The position numbers and the translations under genes are program-made. A stretch of 30,750 bases of DNA from an uncultured bacterium (GTDB lineage Bacteria > Bacillota > Clostridia > Peptostreptococcales > Anaerovoracaceae). The notes beneath the pieces were generated by a model. That model did no database searches, was not told the origin of the DNA, and was given only the letters and a program-made list of their open reading frames with translations. The DNA lies in assembly GCA_905214225.1 (NCBI GenBank), contig CAJMLL010000030.1, positions 1 through 30,750 of the forward strand, read 5' to 3'. Positions 1-9,790 of this stretch are shown piece after piece; position 1 is the stretch's first letter, and each line of letters opens with the position of its first letter.

Positions 1-21
1 CTGGATGCTGCTGACATTCAG

Positions 22-171
22 TTATTTAGAGACTGGTTTTCGGACAGTCTCCCCGGTGCTCGCCGTGTCTGCTGCCATTGCCGGAATCGCAGAACATACG
101 AACGCGACCGGTACACAAAAGCCGACAGTCAGCACTTTTTTCGCGAAATTTTTTATGCTGTCCTTTTTCAT
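22..171 (-). CDS. 49-residue secreted mini-protein or truncated exported protein
   Basis: An ORF on the minus strand starts at ATG 171-169, preceded by a near-perfect ribosome binding site (AAAGGAG, 6 nt spacing), and ends at TAA 24-22. It begins MKKDSIKNFAKKVLTVGF, a lysine-rich n-region followed by a hydrophobic core, and has a good signal peptidase site after Ala-Met-Ala at about residue 33. That leaves only about 16 mature residues (ADTASTGETVRKPVSK). It lies directly downstream of a c-di-GMP riboswitch, whose targets in Clostridia are often surface or secreted proteins. The product is either a real small secreted peptide or the start of a longer exported protein broken by a stop; the frame stays open after the TAA to the window edge, seven codons later. 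No family is recognised. The start is well supported, the nature of the product is not. Confidence 0.6.
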   Translation of the reverse strand: MKKDSIKNFAKKVLTVGFCVPVAFVCSAIPAMAADTASTGETVRKPVSK

Positions 172-227
172 GTCTTTCTCCTTTCAGTTCATCACAAGTA
201 AGTCCGCACATGATCTGGGTTTCAGAC

Positions 228-263
228 AAAACAAAAAGCCGCCAAGGATATACTCTGGCAGCT
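228..263 (-). terminator. Riboswitch-controlled intrinsic terminator
   Basis: On the minus strand AGCTGCCA (263-256) pairs with TGGCGGCT (244-237), 8 bp with one G-T wobble, followed by TTTTTGTTTT. The 5' arm is the conserved 3' end of the c-di-GMP aptamer, so aptamer and terminator should exclude each other. Inference: ligand binding would prevent termination (an ON switch). Confidence 0.75.
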
Positions 264-364
264 GGCTGTCTCACTCTTATGATACTTGTGACATCTGTCA
301 CGACTAGGGAGACCCTCTAGTTTTGCGTCCCGGCATCGCTGCCGGTTTGCTATTTACTTATCCA
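246..364 (-). promoter_or_regulatory. Cyclic-di-GMP class I riboswitch (GEMM-I)
   Basis: Reading the minus strand, the conserved GEMM-I parts appear in order. First is AGCAAACC, then a CCGGCA/TGCCGG stem closed by a GCGA (GNRA) tetraloop, then GGGACGCAAAAC and GAGGGTCT. After a variable arm containing GTGACA/TGTCAC comes GACAGCCAGCTGCC. A short outer P1 can form between GGATA (364-360) and TATCC (250-246). This is the pattern of the Rfam GEMM family, whose members bind c-di-GMP; a c-GAMP-selective variant cannot be excluded. It sits between a promoter and the mini-ORF at 171-22. Confidence 0.85.
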
Positions 365-417
365 TGATTTCTTTCTTAAATCGTCTGCACTTCAACCACA
401 ACTGTGCTTATTTCCTA

Positions 418-445
418 ATTTTACCACTTTTGACATCATCGTCAA
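418..445 (-). promoter_or_regulatory. Sigma-70-type promoter for the riboswitch transcript
   Basis: On the minus strand there is a -35 TTGACG (445-440), a 16-bp spacer and a -10 TAAAAT (423-418). This puts transcription start near 411, about 45 nt before the aptamer. It is the best consensus match in this spacer. Confidence 0.65.
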
Positions 446-713
446 GAAATTTCTGTTATTTTTGTGTGCGCGCATATATTATCCCCTCATATTTTATCTC
501 TCGATAAAAGCAATTAATTTCCATTCATTTTACATTCCTATGGACACTGCGGAGAGCTGTTAATAATAGCTATATAATATATTATGCCTTGAATTTCTGC
601 GATTTTAACGGATTTTATTATACAAAGTATACAATGCAAAATAGTCCGCCTATACATCCGAATCCATTCACGCTGCATTTGCATTTTATTTCATACAACA
701 CGCTGACTGCGTG
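446..713. other. A+T-rich intergenic spacer
   Basis: No gene is recognised between the riboswitch promoter and the addB 3' end. The stretch is A+T-rich and holds short palindromes such as GTATAC and a TATAATATATTAT run near 575, but no promoter or RNA I would defend. Confidence 0.5.
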
Positions 714-744
714 AAAAAAAGAGGCAGGAAGCCGTGTCCCGCTC
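714..744 (-). terminator. Weak terminator downstream of addB
   Basis: On the minus strand an imperfect GAGCGGG...CCTGCCTC hairpin (744-721) is followed by seven Ts (720-714). It would end the addB transcript about 220 nt after the stop. The stem needs bulges, so confidence is modest. Confidence 0.4.
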
Positions 745-960
745 CGCTATTCATTCTTGAAATCGATGAACGCGTTCTGGAGCACTTCTCCAAGCCGGGG
801 CGCAGCCGGAGTCAAACGGAAGAAACGGCGAGAGTACTGTTGCACAGTGAACGTTTCTGTTTGCGACAGACTCCGCCGTTTCCCGGATGGACTCCGCATC
901 TGCGGCCAGCCTGAAGAACAGCTCTGGAATGCGGTCATCAGTCTGAAAATGCGGTCTTCC

Positions 961-3900
961 CTATTTTATAACATTATACTGATTTCCCCGGAAGGCCGGA
1001 TCAAATCTGCAGATACTCTTGAATTCACAGTACTTGCAGGCTGTGTCGTCCCCGTTTTTCATCGGATGGATGTCGATGATTCCTTCGTGCATCTCTGTGA
1101 TGAGTTCGGTGACTTTATCGGCGACATCGTTCTGGAGTTCCTGGAAGTCTTCTTCGGAAATCAGGGTTCCGCTCTTTCCCAGTTCGCCGCTTTTCAGCAT
1201 TTTTACGGCAACAACGGAAGAGGACTCTTTTGGCGCGAGTTCTCCGGCAACTTCGCGGACGGTCTCCGGGTCGTTCAGAAGCAGGCCGTTCAGTTTGAAA
1301 TGGCTCTGGATTTCTTTCTGGACCTGCAGTTTTAAAGCATCCGACGGTGTCCCCGCCGCCGGTTTATTTTTGACGTCGATGCGCGGTTCCTGAATGTGGA
1401 AGTAGAACACGCCTGCCGGCTGACGCACCTGCTCTTCTGCGGCCTGCATGTAGACCATGAGCTGGAGGCTGTATCCGGCGCGGATTTCCTCGACGTCCAG
1501 CTTGTGTTCGCTTGATTTATAGTCAATGATCTTGATTCGGTCGTTCTGGAGAATGTCCAGGCGGTCGATCTGGCCTTCGATCAGCACGATGGTGCCGTCG
1601 TTCAGTTCGATGCGGATCGGCGGGATTTCTGCGCCCGGTCCGAAGCGCACTTCAAACTGACTGGCCTGCACAGCGCCCTGACGGACGTGTTCAACCAGGG
1701 CTTTCACGGTATCGATACAGGCTTCCTGCATGCGCGATGAGCGGTAGCGCTCGCGCCCGCCAAAGAAGAAAAGACCCTCGCGGTACATTTCTGACTCCTG
1801 CCGGATGGACTGCTGAACGAGCTCGCGGCAGTCTTCTTCACTGACGCTGTCCCAGATGCCGCGGCGACTGAGCTCTGCCGTTACGTCCATGATGCAGCGA
1901 TGGTACATGTCTCCGATTTCACGGCCGCCGGCCTCGAACACGCGGCGCTCTTCCGGCGCCAGACCGAACTGGACGTAATAGGAAAACGGGCAGCGGGAAA
2001 AACGCTCCAGGCGGGACGCGCTGAGGGCCAGATAATCCTTATTTTCCTTTCTGCGGAAGAGCAGATTCGTAAGTTTCGGATCCAGCCGCGGCGGCTTGTT
2101 CTGAAAGCGAAGTCCCTCTTCCATGCGCGCCGCCGCTTCCGGCATATTTTCCTGATACCAGCGCTGCACATCGCCCCAGATCGGGTCGATTTTCACGCCT
2201 TCCCGGTATGCCTGGTTCAGTTTCTGCGTCAGATGTCTGAGGGTGCTGAGTTTTCCACCCACTTCGGCTTCATCGGAATCCTCATTCAGGATATCTCTTC
2301 TGACCGGAATCTCCGGGAAAAGTTCCTGCATCGTTCCAATCAGTTCCGACGGGCGGGTGTTTGCTCCCTCCATATCTGCGTTTGACCAGCTGATCCAGAG
2401 CACATCCGACGGCGAGCTGAAATTCCGGTAAATCGCCAGTTTCTCCTCCTGCACGCGGACACTGTCCACCTTGCAGATTTCCTGTCCAAAATCCGCCAGC
2501 GTTTCCAGCTCGTCCATGCCGAACAGGCCGTCGTCCTTCGGCCCCTCCGGAAGAACGCCCTCATTGGCTCCCATCACGATCAGAGCGCGCACGGAAGCGG
2601 TTCGCGTTCTCTGCATAGTTCCCATGACCAGGTCATCGGCCGTAGACGGCAGCACACCGATTTCCACTTGCTGCAGACCCGCAGTAAGAAGTTCAATGAA
2701 CAGATCCGGCTGGAATTCGTCGTCTCCCGCCAGCGCATCAATCTGGTCCAGGAGTCCCACGATCATGCTCCAGACCTGCGCCGTCTCATCAGCTGCCGTC
2801 TGCAGACCGTTTTCCTCCTGCAGCAGCATCAGCCGGTCCATCCGGTCTTCCAGATGCATGGTTTCCGTCAGGAACCCGTAAAACGCGCGGATAAACTCTT
2901 CGTTTGTCTGTTTCCGTTTCAGAATTTCTTCAAGTGGCATGAACAGCTGCGCCACACGGTCTCTGAGCGCGTCCAGCTTCTCCATGCCTTCTTTTCCGTA
3001 CTCCAGCGCGCCCTTCTGGAAGGGTTTCTTCCACATGCTTCCGCGGATTCTGTATTTCATGACATAATTTTCAAGGCGCTCGATTTCGTCATTGGAGAAG
3101 TCTGAAAGCCCGGATTTCAGCGCCCGCAGGATCTCTCTGGTATTCCAGCGCTTCTGCACGGCGTTGAGCATCGCAAGGATGCAGACGGCGGCCGGAGCGT
3201 CCAGAATACTCCGCTTGCTGTCCAGGAACAGCGGCAGTCCATATTCTTCGAATACACGTCCTGCGGCCTCCGCCCGGGCGGCATCGTTGCAGACCACCGA
3301 AATATCCCTGTACCGGTATCCACAGTCCCTGAGCAGGTGCAGAATGAACGCGGCGGCGGATTCCGCCTCATTGTGCGGGTTGGCCGCCTCGGTCAGCAGC
3401 ACGTGCTCCGTGTTTTTCCGATACGGCGCAATGACCGGCGCGAACAGCTCTTTTTCTAAATATGCAAGGGCCGGCGATGCCTTCTCCCGGATCAGGGAAA
3501 TTCCGTCCGGCAGCGCTGCCGGGATCCGGGCAATTTCCCCGATCGGGCATCCCTCTGCATCCGCACGCTTCAGGAGATTGGCCTGCACCGTCTGGGTCAG
3601 CGAAAACAAGTCTTCATCCTTGCAGCGTTCATCTTTTGTCAGAACGACATTCACCGACTCCGCGGCATGCATGATGCCCTGCAGGACGTCCAGTGTTTTC
3701 GGCGCAAAACTGTCGAATCCGTAGACCCAGACGCGGCTTCCGGCAATCAGCTCTGACCGGCGCATCTGCTGCGCATAGAGATCTATATAATCTTCTGAAT
3801 CCGTATATTTCCCGGCAATCTCTTCCTGATACCGCGTGTAGACCAGCAGCAGGTCTGCCATCTTCCGCTGCAGAAGACTGCCTTCCGGCACTTTCTTCAT

Positions 3901-4320
3901 GAGTGTTTCCAGCGTTTCCGGCGTCACCCCGTACTGCTTCATCTGAGAAATGAAGTCGTTCGTCATCTCAATGAAGGAGCTGCGGTCCCGGCTTGCGCGG
4001 AAGACTTCCAGATTTTCTCCCTCCTCGGACATGATCCGGGTCAGGAGCATCTGCCGCCCGTATTTATCGACAAAAGGCAGCCGGGCTGCGCCCGTCTCTT
4101 TCAAGATGGTATGGCCGAGATGGGAAACGCTGTAAATATCAACGCCCAGCAGCACATCCGTCTCCAGGTACTTCGCCGCCTGCCGCTCTGCTTCCAACGT
4201 ATACTGATCCGGAACGAGGACCAGGACGCGCCGGTCCGGCCCGTATCCCTGTTCCCCGATTCTGCGGTACATGAACTTTTCTTTATCCAGGCTATCTCTT
4301 CCATAATAAATATTTAACAT
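961..4320 (-). CDS. addB: ATP-dependent helicase/nuclease subunit B (AddB)
   Basis: AddB partners AddA in the Firmicute counterpart of RecBCD, resecting double-strand breaks for recombination. The 1119-residue length is typical. The C-terminal RecB-family nuclease is clear: D919 and D933-Y934-K935 (IIDYKSS), followed by a LQLMVY segment. Four cysteines for the AddB iron-sulphur cluster are present: C777 (RFSRCPFSYYV) and C1095, C1098 and C1104 (C-x2-C-x5-C near the C-terminus). The usual N-terminal P-loop is degenerate: residues 7-14 read GRDSLDKE where GxxxxGK[S/T] is expected, so this subunit may not bind ATP normally. The ATG has an AGGAG site 6 nt upstream. addA, the usual downstream neighbour, is not in the 960 bases that follow. 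A 300-bp spacer with a terminator separates it from prfB, so it probably has its own promoter. Confidence 0.93.
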   Translation of the reverse strand: MLNIYYGRDSLDKEKFMYRRIGEQGYGPDRRVLVLVPDQYTLEAERQAAKYLETDVLLGVDIYSVSHLGHTILKETGAARLPFVDKYGRQMLLTRIMSEEGENLEVFRASRDRSSFIEMTNDFISQMKQYGVTPETLETLMKKVPEGSLLQRKMADLLLVYTRYQEEIAGKYTDSEDYIDLYAQQMRRSELIAGSRVWVYGFDSFAPKTLDVLQGIMHAAESVNVVLTKDERCKDEDLFSLTQTVQANLLKRADAEGCPIGEIARIPAALPDGISLIREKASPALAYLEKELFAPVIAPYRKNTEHVLLTEAANPHNEAESAAAFILHLLRDCGYRYRDISVVCNDAARAEAAGRVFEEYGLPLFLDSKRSILDAPAAVCILAMLNAVQKRWNTREILRALKSGLSDFSNDEIERLENYVMKYRIRGSMWKKPFQKGALEYGKEGMEKLDALRDRVAQLFMPLEEILKRKQTNEEFIRAFYGFLTETMHLEDRMDRLMLLQEENGLQTAADETAQVWSMIVGLLDQIDALAGDDEFQPDLFIELLTAGLQQVEIGVLPSTADDLVMGTMQRTRTASVRALIVMGANEGVLPEGPKDDGLFGMDELETLADFGQEICKVDSVRVQEEKLAIYRNFSSPSDVLWISWSNADMEGANTRPSELIGTMQELFPEIPVRRDILNEDSDEAEVGGKLSTLRHLTQKLNQAYREGVKIDPIWGDVQRWYQENMPEAAARMEEGLRFQNKPPRLDPKLTNLLFRRKENKDYLALSASRLERFSRCPFSYYVQFGLAPEERRVFEAGGREIGDMYHRCIMDVTAELSRRGIWDSVSEEDCRELVQQSIRQESEMYREGLFFFGGRERYRSSRMQEACIDTVKALVEHVRQGAVQASQFEVRFGPGAEIPPIRIELNDGTIVLIEGQIDRLDILQNDRIKIIDYKSSEHKLDVEEIRAGYSLQLMVYMQAAEEQVRQPAGVFYFHIQEPRIDVKNKPAAGTPSDALKLQVQKEIQSHFKLNGLLLNDPETVREVAGELAPKESSSVVAVKMLKSGELGKSGTLISEEDFQELQNDVADKVTELITEMHEGIIDIHPMKNGDDTACKYCEFKSICRFDPAFRGNQYNVIK

Positions 4321-4567
4321 AACCGCTCCTGTTATTCATTGAACTGTTCAACCGGTCTGGATTCACGGCAGCGGCAGCTTCCACAGACTGTATGATTATG
4401 CGTTTCCGCCCGCATTTAATGCTATCATCTGCGCCGCCTGCCGTTTGAAACATTTTCGAATTCCGTATGGTAGTATCTTATCATATATTCTGCTATTCGC
4501 ATATTCACAGGAAATCATCCGCAGAGAATGCAGGGCTGGAAACTCCTTCCCTGTTCCTGCCCAGATA
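4321..4567 (-). other. Spacer between prfB terminator and addB
   Basis: No convincing gene. It must hold the addB promoter. TATGAT-like -10 candidates occur near 4480 on the minus strand, but no good -35 goes with them. Short ORFs here lack ribosome binding sites. Confidence 0.4.
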
Positions 4568-4614
4568 TAAAAGAACCTCTCCTCATGGCGGCACATGGTC
4601 CCATGCGGAGAGGT
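4568..4614 (-). terminator. Intrinsic terminator after prfB
   Basis: On the minus strand ACCTCTCC (4614-4607) pairs with GGAGAGGT (4582-4575), with further CATGG/CCATG pairing inside, and is followed by TTCTTTT (4574-4568). It lies 7 nt past the prfB stop and should end the CNNM-secA-prfB transcript. Confidence 0.85.
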
Positions 4615-4620
4615 ATCTGA

Positions 4621-5725
4621 TTAATCCTGCAGCTGTTTCAGCTCTTCATTAATGAAATCGTCGATGTCTCCGTCCATGACAGCGTTGACGTTGCCGGTTT
4701 CCGCGCCGGTCCGGTGGTCTTTCACCAGAGTATACGGCTGGAAAACGTAGGAACGGATCTGGGAGCCCCAGGCGATCTGGGAAAAGTCTCCCTGCAGCTC
4801 CTTCAGCGTCTCCTTATGCTCCTGTTCTTTCAGCTCCATGAGCTTGGCGTACAGGATTTTCATGGCGACTTCTTTATTCTGATGCTGGCTGCGCTCGTTC
4901 TGGCAGGTGACGACAATGTGCGTCGGCAGATGCGTGATGCGGATGGCGGAGTCGGTCTTGTTGACGTGCTGTCCGCCCGCGCCGCTGCTCCGGTAGGTGT
5001 CGATGCGCAGGTCTTCCGGGCGGATCTCTACGGAGAGATCGTCGTTGATCTGCGGCGTGACTTCCAGAGAAGCGAATGAAGTCTGTCGCTTTCCCGCGGT
5101 GTTGAACGGGGAAATCCGGACGAGGCGGTGTACGCCTTTTTCGAACTTCAGCAGACCGTAAGCGTTCGCACCGTTGACGAAGAAGGTGGCGCCTTTGATT
5201 CCGGCTTCTGTGTCATCCTGAAGGTCTACGATTTCAATCTCGAATCCTTTGGCAGATGCCCAGCGGGTGTACATTCTCAGCAGCATTTCTGCCCAATCCT
5301 GGGCATCGACTCCGCCGGCACCGGCGTGAATCGTGACGATGGCGCTGTTGTGGTCGTACTTCCCGGTCAGAAGGGTTTCGCGGCGGAATGCTGCGAATTC
5401 CTTCCTGATCTTCTTGAAGGAGCGGAGGATTTCTTTTGCTTCCTCTTCATCCTCCATCTCCTCTGCCAGTTCAATGTATTCTTCTATGTCGCTCAGCTCC
5501 TGCTCAAGCTGTTCGTACTGCTCGATTTTCTTGTCGATTGCAGTTTTTTCTTTAATGATTTTCTGTGCGGATTCCGTGTCATCCCAGAAATCCGGTTCCA
5601 GAGTCTGTTTTGTAAGCTTTTCCGATTCCCTCTTCAGACCCGCCAGGTCAAAGGGACTCACCTACCTCTAAAAGTCCGGCCTTCAGATCCGGGAGCTCCT
5701 GCTTTACAGGCTCCAGCTTAAGCAT
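4621..5725 (-). CDS. prfB: Peptide chain release factor 2, with +1 programmed frameshift
   Basis: RF2 ends translation at UGA and UAA. The gene is in two frames. ATG at 5725-5723 opens a 25-codon segment ending CTT TGA C, with the TGA at 5650-5648 as codon 26. A +1 slip on CTT gives Asp26 and continues to 4621, a 367-residue product. A Shine-Dalgarno-like GAGGTAGGTGAG lies just upstream of the slip site. In the full protein the stop-recognition tripeptide SPF falls at 205-207 and the catalytic GGQ at 250-252, the same numbers as in E. coli RF2. The start overlaps the secA 3' end by 8 nt and uses an AGGAGG inside secA with 7 nt spacing, so the two are translationally close. The frameshift makes the gene autoregulatory: low RF2 favours slippage. 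Confidence 0.95.
5647..5653 (-). promoter_or_regulatory. prfB +1 frameshift site (CTT TGA C)
   Basis: On the minus strand the slippery CTT (5653-5651) is followed by in-frame TGA (5650-5648) and C (5647), the conserved bacterial prfB recoding signal. The purine-rich GAGGTAGGTGAG upstream can act as the internal Shine-Dalgarno stimulator. Confidence 0.93.
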
Positions 5726-8498
5726 GACCATTCCTCCTCTCTTCCTCGAGGTCCTTCTTCATGCAGCAGTTCTTATATTTCTTTCCGCTTCCGCACGGGC
5801 ACGGATCGTTTCTGCCGACCTTCGGACGCTTTCTCTTATAGGTAACCGGCTTATTCTCTCTCTCCGGGATCTGATTTTCCTCATCCGGAGCACCCTGGAG
5901 ATCGGAACGGTCATCGACATACTCGTCCTTGCGCTCTCCGCTGATTTCCGCAACCGCGTGACGCTCGCTGCGGGTCTCGATGGTAACGCTGTAGCAGTAT
6001 GTAACGGTCTCTGCCGTGATCTCGCCGATCATGGCATCGAACATGTCGAATCCTTCCTTTGCGTATGCGGCAACAGGGTCCTGCTGGCCCAGTGCACGCA
6101 GGCCGATTCCTTCACGCAGCTGATCCATGGCGTCGATGTGATCCATCCAGAGGTTATCTACGACACGGAGCAGGATCATGCGCTCAACTTCACGCATCTG
6201 CTCTTTTCCGATTTCCTCTTCCTTCTTCTCGTAGAGTTTCTCGAACTCATCGTAGAGGTCTTCTTTCAGTGAATCCTCCGTCATCTGAACGAGCTCATCG
6301 GTGGAATACTCTTCCTTCGGAACATACATCGGTGTGATGCGGCGCAGAGCCTTATTCATTGCGGCAAAATCCCACTCCTCCGGATACTTGGAGGCTACGA
6401 CTGCCTGCTCTACGGCATTGTCGATCAGTGTGTGCGTCATGCCCATGATGTACTCGCGGAGATCCTCACCGAACAGCACTCTTCTGCGCTCGCTGTAGAT
6501 GATCTCTCTCTGCTTGTTCATGACATTATCGTACTGGAGGACGTACTTACGGATACCGAAGTTCCTGCCCTCTACCTTCTTCTGCGCACTTTCAATGGAC
6601 TTGGTCAGCATGCCGGCCTCAATCGGCTCATCCTCTTCCAGTCCCATTCTGTCGACGAACTTCTGCATACGCTCGCCGCCGAACAGACGCATCAGATCAT
6701 CTTCCAGAGAAATGAAGAACTGTGTAGTTCCCGGGTCTCCCTGACGTCCGGCACGTCCACGCAGCTGGTTATCAATACGTCTGGACTCGTGACGCTCTGT
6801 ACCGATAATGCAGAGTCCACCGAGCTTGACGACTTCATCATGCTCTTTATCATGTTCTTCCTTGAACTTCGCCTTATATTCGTTATAGGTATCTCTGGCC
6901 TTGACCATCTCCGGATCATCGGACTTGGTAAATCCTGTTGCAAAATTGATCTGCTCGTCCGTGAAGCCGTTCTTGCGCATTTCCTTACGCGCATCGAAGT
7001 CCGGGTTTCCGCCCAGCAGGATATCGGTACCACGGCCCGCCATGTTGGTCGCGATGGTTACCGCGCCCTTGCGTCCGGCCTGTGCAACGATTTCTGCCTC
7101 GCGCTCATGCTGTTTCGCGTTCAATACGTTGTGCGGAATGCCCTTCTTATCCAGCATGTCACTGATCAGCTCAGATTTCTCAATGGAAATCGTACCGACC
7201 AGAACCGGCTGACCAGTCTTATGTACTTCCTCTACACGTTTTGCGATCGCCTTGAACTTACCCTTTTCTGTCTGATATACAGAATCCTGTAGGTCCTTAC
7301 GGATGACCGGCTTGTTGGTCGGAACAACAACTACGTCCATGTTGTAAATATCACGGAACTCGTCTTCCTCAGTCTTCGCGGTACCAGTCATTCCGGCGAG
7401 CTTGTCATACATTCTGAAGTAGTTCTGCAGGGTGATGGTTGCCAGCGTCTTGGACTCGGAACGGACCAGAACGTGCTCCTTGGCCTCGATGGCCTGGTGC
7501 AGACCATTGCTGTAGCGGCGTCCGTACATCAGACGGCCGGTGAACTCGTCGACGATGACGATTTCTCCATCCTTGACAATGTAGTCTTTGTCCCTCTTCA
7601 TCATGTATTCCGCACGGAGGGCTTCCTGTACATTGTGGTTGATCTCCATGTTCTCCGGGTCTGCGAAATTCTCCAGGTCGAAGTAGTCCTCAGCCTTGGC
7701 AACTCCGGCATCGGTCAGGGCGATCTGGTCGTCCTTCTCCTCGATCTCGTAGTCGTCCTTCTCGGTCAGTGTTCTGACAAAATCATCCGCCCGGCGATAC
7801 AAATCTGTAGACTTGGTTCCCTCACCGGAAATAATCAGCGGGGTTCTTGCCTCATCGATCAGGATGGAGTCGACCTCATCGACGATGGCGTAATGCAGCT
7901 CGCGCTGAGTCAGCTCTTCCTTATAGGTAACCATGTTGTCTCTCAGATAGTCAAAACCGAACTCGTTGTTGGTTCCGTATGTGACATCTGCGCGGTAAGC
8001 TGCTTTTCTTTCCTCTTCGGAAATACCGTGAATGACGCAGCCGACGGTCAGTCCCAGGAAGGTGTAAACCTTGCCCATCCACTCGGAGTCACGCTTTACC
8101 AGGTAATCATTGACGGTGACGACGTGGACACCCTTTCCTTCCAGTGCATTCAGGTAAACCGGCAGTGTCGCTACCAGGGTTTTTCCTTCACCGGTTTTCA
8201 TCTCGGCGATTCTTCCCTGATGCAGGACGATGCCTCCGAGGATCTGTACGTGGAACGGCTTCATGCCGACACTTCGGTACACACCCTCACGGGCAACGGC
8301 GAATGCCTCCGGCAGAATATCATCCAGCGTCTCTCCATTCTTCAGGCGCTCCTTGAAATACGGTGTTTTTGCCTTCAATTCCTCATCGGAAAGCGCTGAG
8401 ATCTCGTCATCAAACGCTTCAACTTTCGCTGCGATCTTTTCGATCTTTCTGATCTCTTTTTTATTCAGATCGCCGAAAATTTTCTCCATTAAACTCAT
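5718..8498 (-). CDS. secA: Protein translocase ATPase SecA
   Basis: SecA drives preproteins through SecYEG with ATP at the cytoplasmic membrane. The 926 residues match the family in order: an N-terminal segment rich in charge, Walker A in MKTGEGKTL (G103-T107), the DEAD-like Walker B region [16 protein letters not shown] near residue 210, and the second motor domain with [10 protein letters not shown] and [11 protein letters not shown]. After the scaffold and wing region, the C-terminus carries the SEC-C zinc motif [13 protein letters not shown] (C900, C902, C911, C912), which binds SecB or ribosomes in other species. The ATG has an AAGGAGG 11 nt upstream; a second in-frame ATG three codons later is less likely. 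It begins 20 nt after the CNNM-family gene and overlaps prfB, indicating one operon. No second SecA is seen. Confidence 0.97.
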   Translation of the reverse strand: MSLMEKIFGDLNKKEIRKIEKIAAKVEAFDDEISALSDEELKAKTPYFKERLKNGETLDDILPEAFAVAREGVYRSVGMKPFHVQILGGIVLHQGRIAEMKTGEGKTLVATLPVYLNALEGKGVHVVTVNDYLVKRDSEWMGKVYTFLGLTVGCVIHGISEEERKAAYRADVTYGTNNEFGFDYLRDNMVTYKEELTQRELHYAIVDEVDSILIDEARTPLIISGEGTKSTDLYRRADDFVRTLTEKDDYEIEEKDDQIALTDAGVAKAEDYFDLENFADPENMEINHNVQEALRAEYMMKRDKDYIVKDGEIVIVDEFTGRLMYGRRYSNGLHQAIEAKEHVLVRSESKTLATITLQNYFRMYDKLAGMTGTAKTEEDEFRDIYNMDVVVVPTNKPVIRKDLQDSVYQTEKGKFKAIAKRVEEVHKTGQPVLVGTISIEKSELISDMLDKKGIPHNVLNAKQHEREAEIVAQAGRKGAVTIATNMAGRGTDILLGGNPDFDARKEMRKNGFTDEQINFATGFTKSDDPEMVKARDTYNEYKAKFKEEHDKEHDEVVKLGGLCIIGTERHESRRIDNQLRGRAGRQGDPGTTQFFISLEDDLMRLFGGERMQKFVDRMGLEEDEPIEAGMLTKSIESAQKKVEGRNFGIRKYVLQYDNVMNKQREIIYSERRRVLFGEDLREYIMGMTHTLIDNAVEQAVVASKYPEEWDFAAMNKALRRITPMYVPKEEYSTDELVQMTEDSLKEDLYDEFEKLYEKKEEEIGKEQMREVERMILLRVVDNLWMDHIDAMDQLREGIGLRALGQQDPVAAYAKEGFDMFDAMIGEITAETVTYCYSVTIETRSERHAVAEISGERKDEYVDDRSDLQGAPDEENQIPERENKPVTYKRKRPKVGRNDPCPCGSGKKYKNCCMKKDLEEERRNGHA

Positions 8499-8518
8499 TC
8501 TGCCTGAGTCCTCCTTTT

Positions 8519-9790
8519 CTAATCCTCTTCATCCGGCTTCGGGGTCACGCGCAGGTTGACTTCAATCGCCTTGCGGCTGTCCGCCTTGGTAACCCGTCCG
8601 GTAAATATCTGTTTATTTGTTTCATACGAGAATGTGTCGCCGGTTTTCGGCAGGCGGTCAATCTGACGGACCACCCATCCGTTCACCGTTGTCTCGTCAA
8701 AGTCAATATCTTCATCAAAATAGTCGAAGACCTTCTCGACGTTTGCCAGTCCCAGGACGCGGTAACTTCCGTCCTGCAGCGGCGTAATGTCTCTGGCCCC
8801 GACATCCTCGCGCTCATCGTAGATTTCTCCGACCAGCTCTTCTATTATATCTTCCATCGTGACCAGTCCGGTCGTACCACCGTACTCGTCCACGACAATC
8901 GCAATTTTACTCTTATCGTGCTGCATGCGCTGAAGCAGCGCGAATGCCTTGATTGAGCCCGCCACGAAAACCACCGGCTTGATATAGTCGGAAATCGTCT
9001 TCGGTTTATGATACACGTAATTGTGAAAATCCTTCTGGCTGAGCACGCCCAGAATCTTATCCAGATCGTCCTCATAGACAGGAAGCTTGGAAAATCCGGT
9101 CTTCCGGAAAACGTCATTGACCTCTTCCTCCGTCATTTCCACATCCAGCGCCTCGATGTCCACACGCGGCGTCAGCACATCCCAGGCCTCCAGCTCATTA
9201 AATTCAATCGCATTCTGAATCAGTTCGCTCTGGTCGGATTCAAGACTTCCTTCCGTCTCCGCCTCTTCCACGATGGTAATCAGCTCATCCTCTGTGATTC
9301 CGCGGTCCGTCTCACCTTTAATAAGATGAAGCAGCAGCTTCTTCCATTCCCGGAACAGCCAGTTGACCGGCGTGAAAATCAGCACCAGCGCATGAAACAA
9401 CGAGGCGAAGAACATCGACAGCGATTCCGGAAACTCCTTCGCCAGAGTCTTCGGCGTTACTTCACCGAAGACCAGAACGATGACCGTCATCACAATCGTG
9501 GAAATCGTCGCGCCGTAAGAACCGAACACACCCACGAAGAAGACCGTCGCAACCGCAGTATTGGTAATGTTCGCGATATTATTGCCCACCAGAATCGTGG
9601 ACAGCAGATCGTCATAGCGGTTGATCAGTTTCAGCGCGCGTTCCGCCCGTTTATTTCCGTCCGAAGCCATATTCTTCAGCCTGATCTTATTCGCCGACGT
9701 AAACGCCGTCTCCGCCGCAGAGAAGCATGCCGATATCAGTACCAGCAGAATAATGACTACAATATATATTCCCATTTGATGGGATTCCAT
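8519..9790 (-). CDS. CNNM/HlyC-CorC family membrane protein
   Basis: A polytopic membrane protein with a cytosolic regulatory half. The N-terminal DUF21/CNNM domain (about residues 1-180) holds four hydrophobic segments and the family-typical [15 protein letters not shown]. Two CBS domains follow (about 190-325), including [25 protein letters not shown]-terminal CorC_HlyC domain comes last ([16 protein letters not shown]). Relatives move or sense Mg2+ or other divalent cations; haemolysin is an old name without direct meaning here. I prefer the ATG at 9790, which has GGAGGG 9 nt upstream, over the in-frame ATG at 9799, where the site would abut the codon. It leads the operon into secA and is divergent from the RNA/birA side. 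Confidence 0.88.
   Translation of the reverse strand: MESHQMGIYIVVIILLVLISACFSAAETAFTSANKIRLKNMASDGNKRAERALKLINRYDDLLSTILVGNNIANITNTAVATVFFVGVFGSYGATISTIVMTVIVLVFGEVTPKTLAKEFPESLSMFFASLFHALVLIFTPVNWLFREWKKLLLHLIKGETDRGITEDELITIVEEAETEGSLESDQSELIQNAIEFNELEAWDVLTPRVDIEALDVEMTEEEVNDVFRKTGFSKLPVYEDDLDKILGVLSQKDFHNYVYHKPKTISDYIKPVVFVAGSIKAFALLQRMQHDKSKIAIVVDEYGGTTGLVTMEDIIEELVGEIYDEREDVGARDITPLQDGSYRVLGLANVEKVFDYFDEDIDFDETTVNGWVVRQIDRLPKTGDTFSYETNKQIFTGRVTKADSRKAIEVNLRVTPKPDEED

Noticed and set aside
701..720. CACGC/GCGTG hairpin followed by seven As on the plus strand
   Set aside because: On the strand that would need it the T-run precedes the hairpin, so it is not a terminator by itself.
7473..8399. 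308-codon open frame on the plus strand opposite secA
   Set aside because: Lies entirely antisense to unambiguous secA, has Leu/Val/Asp-rich mirror composition and no ribosome binding site.
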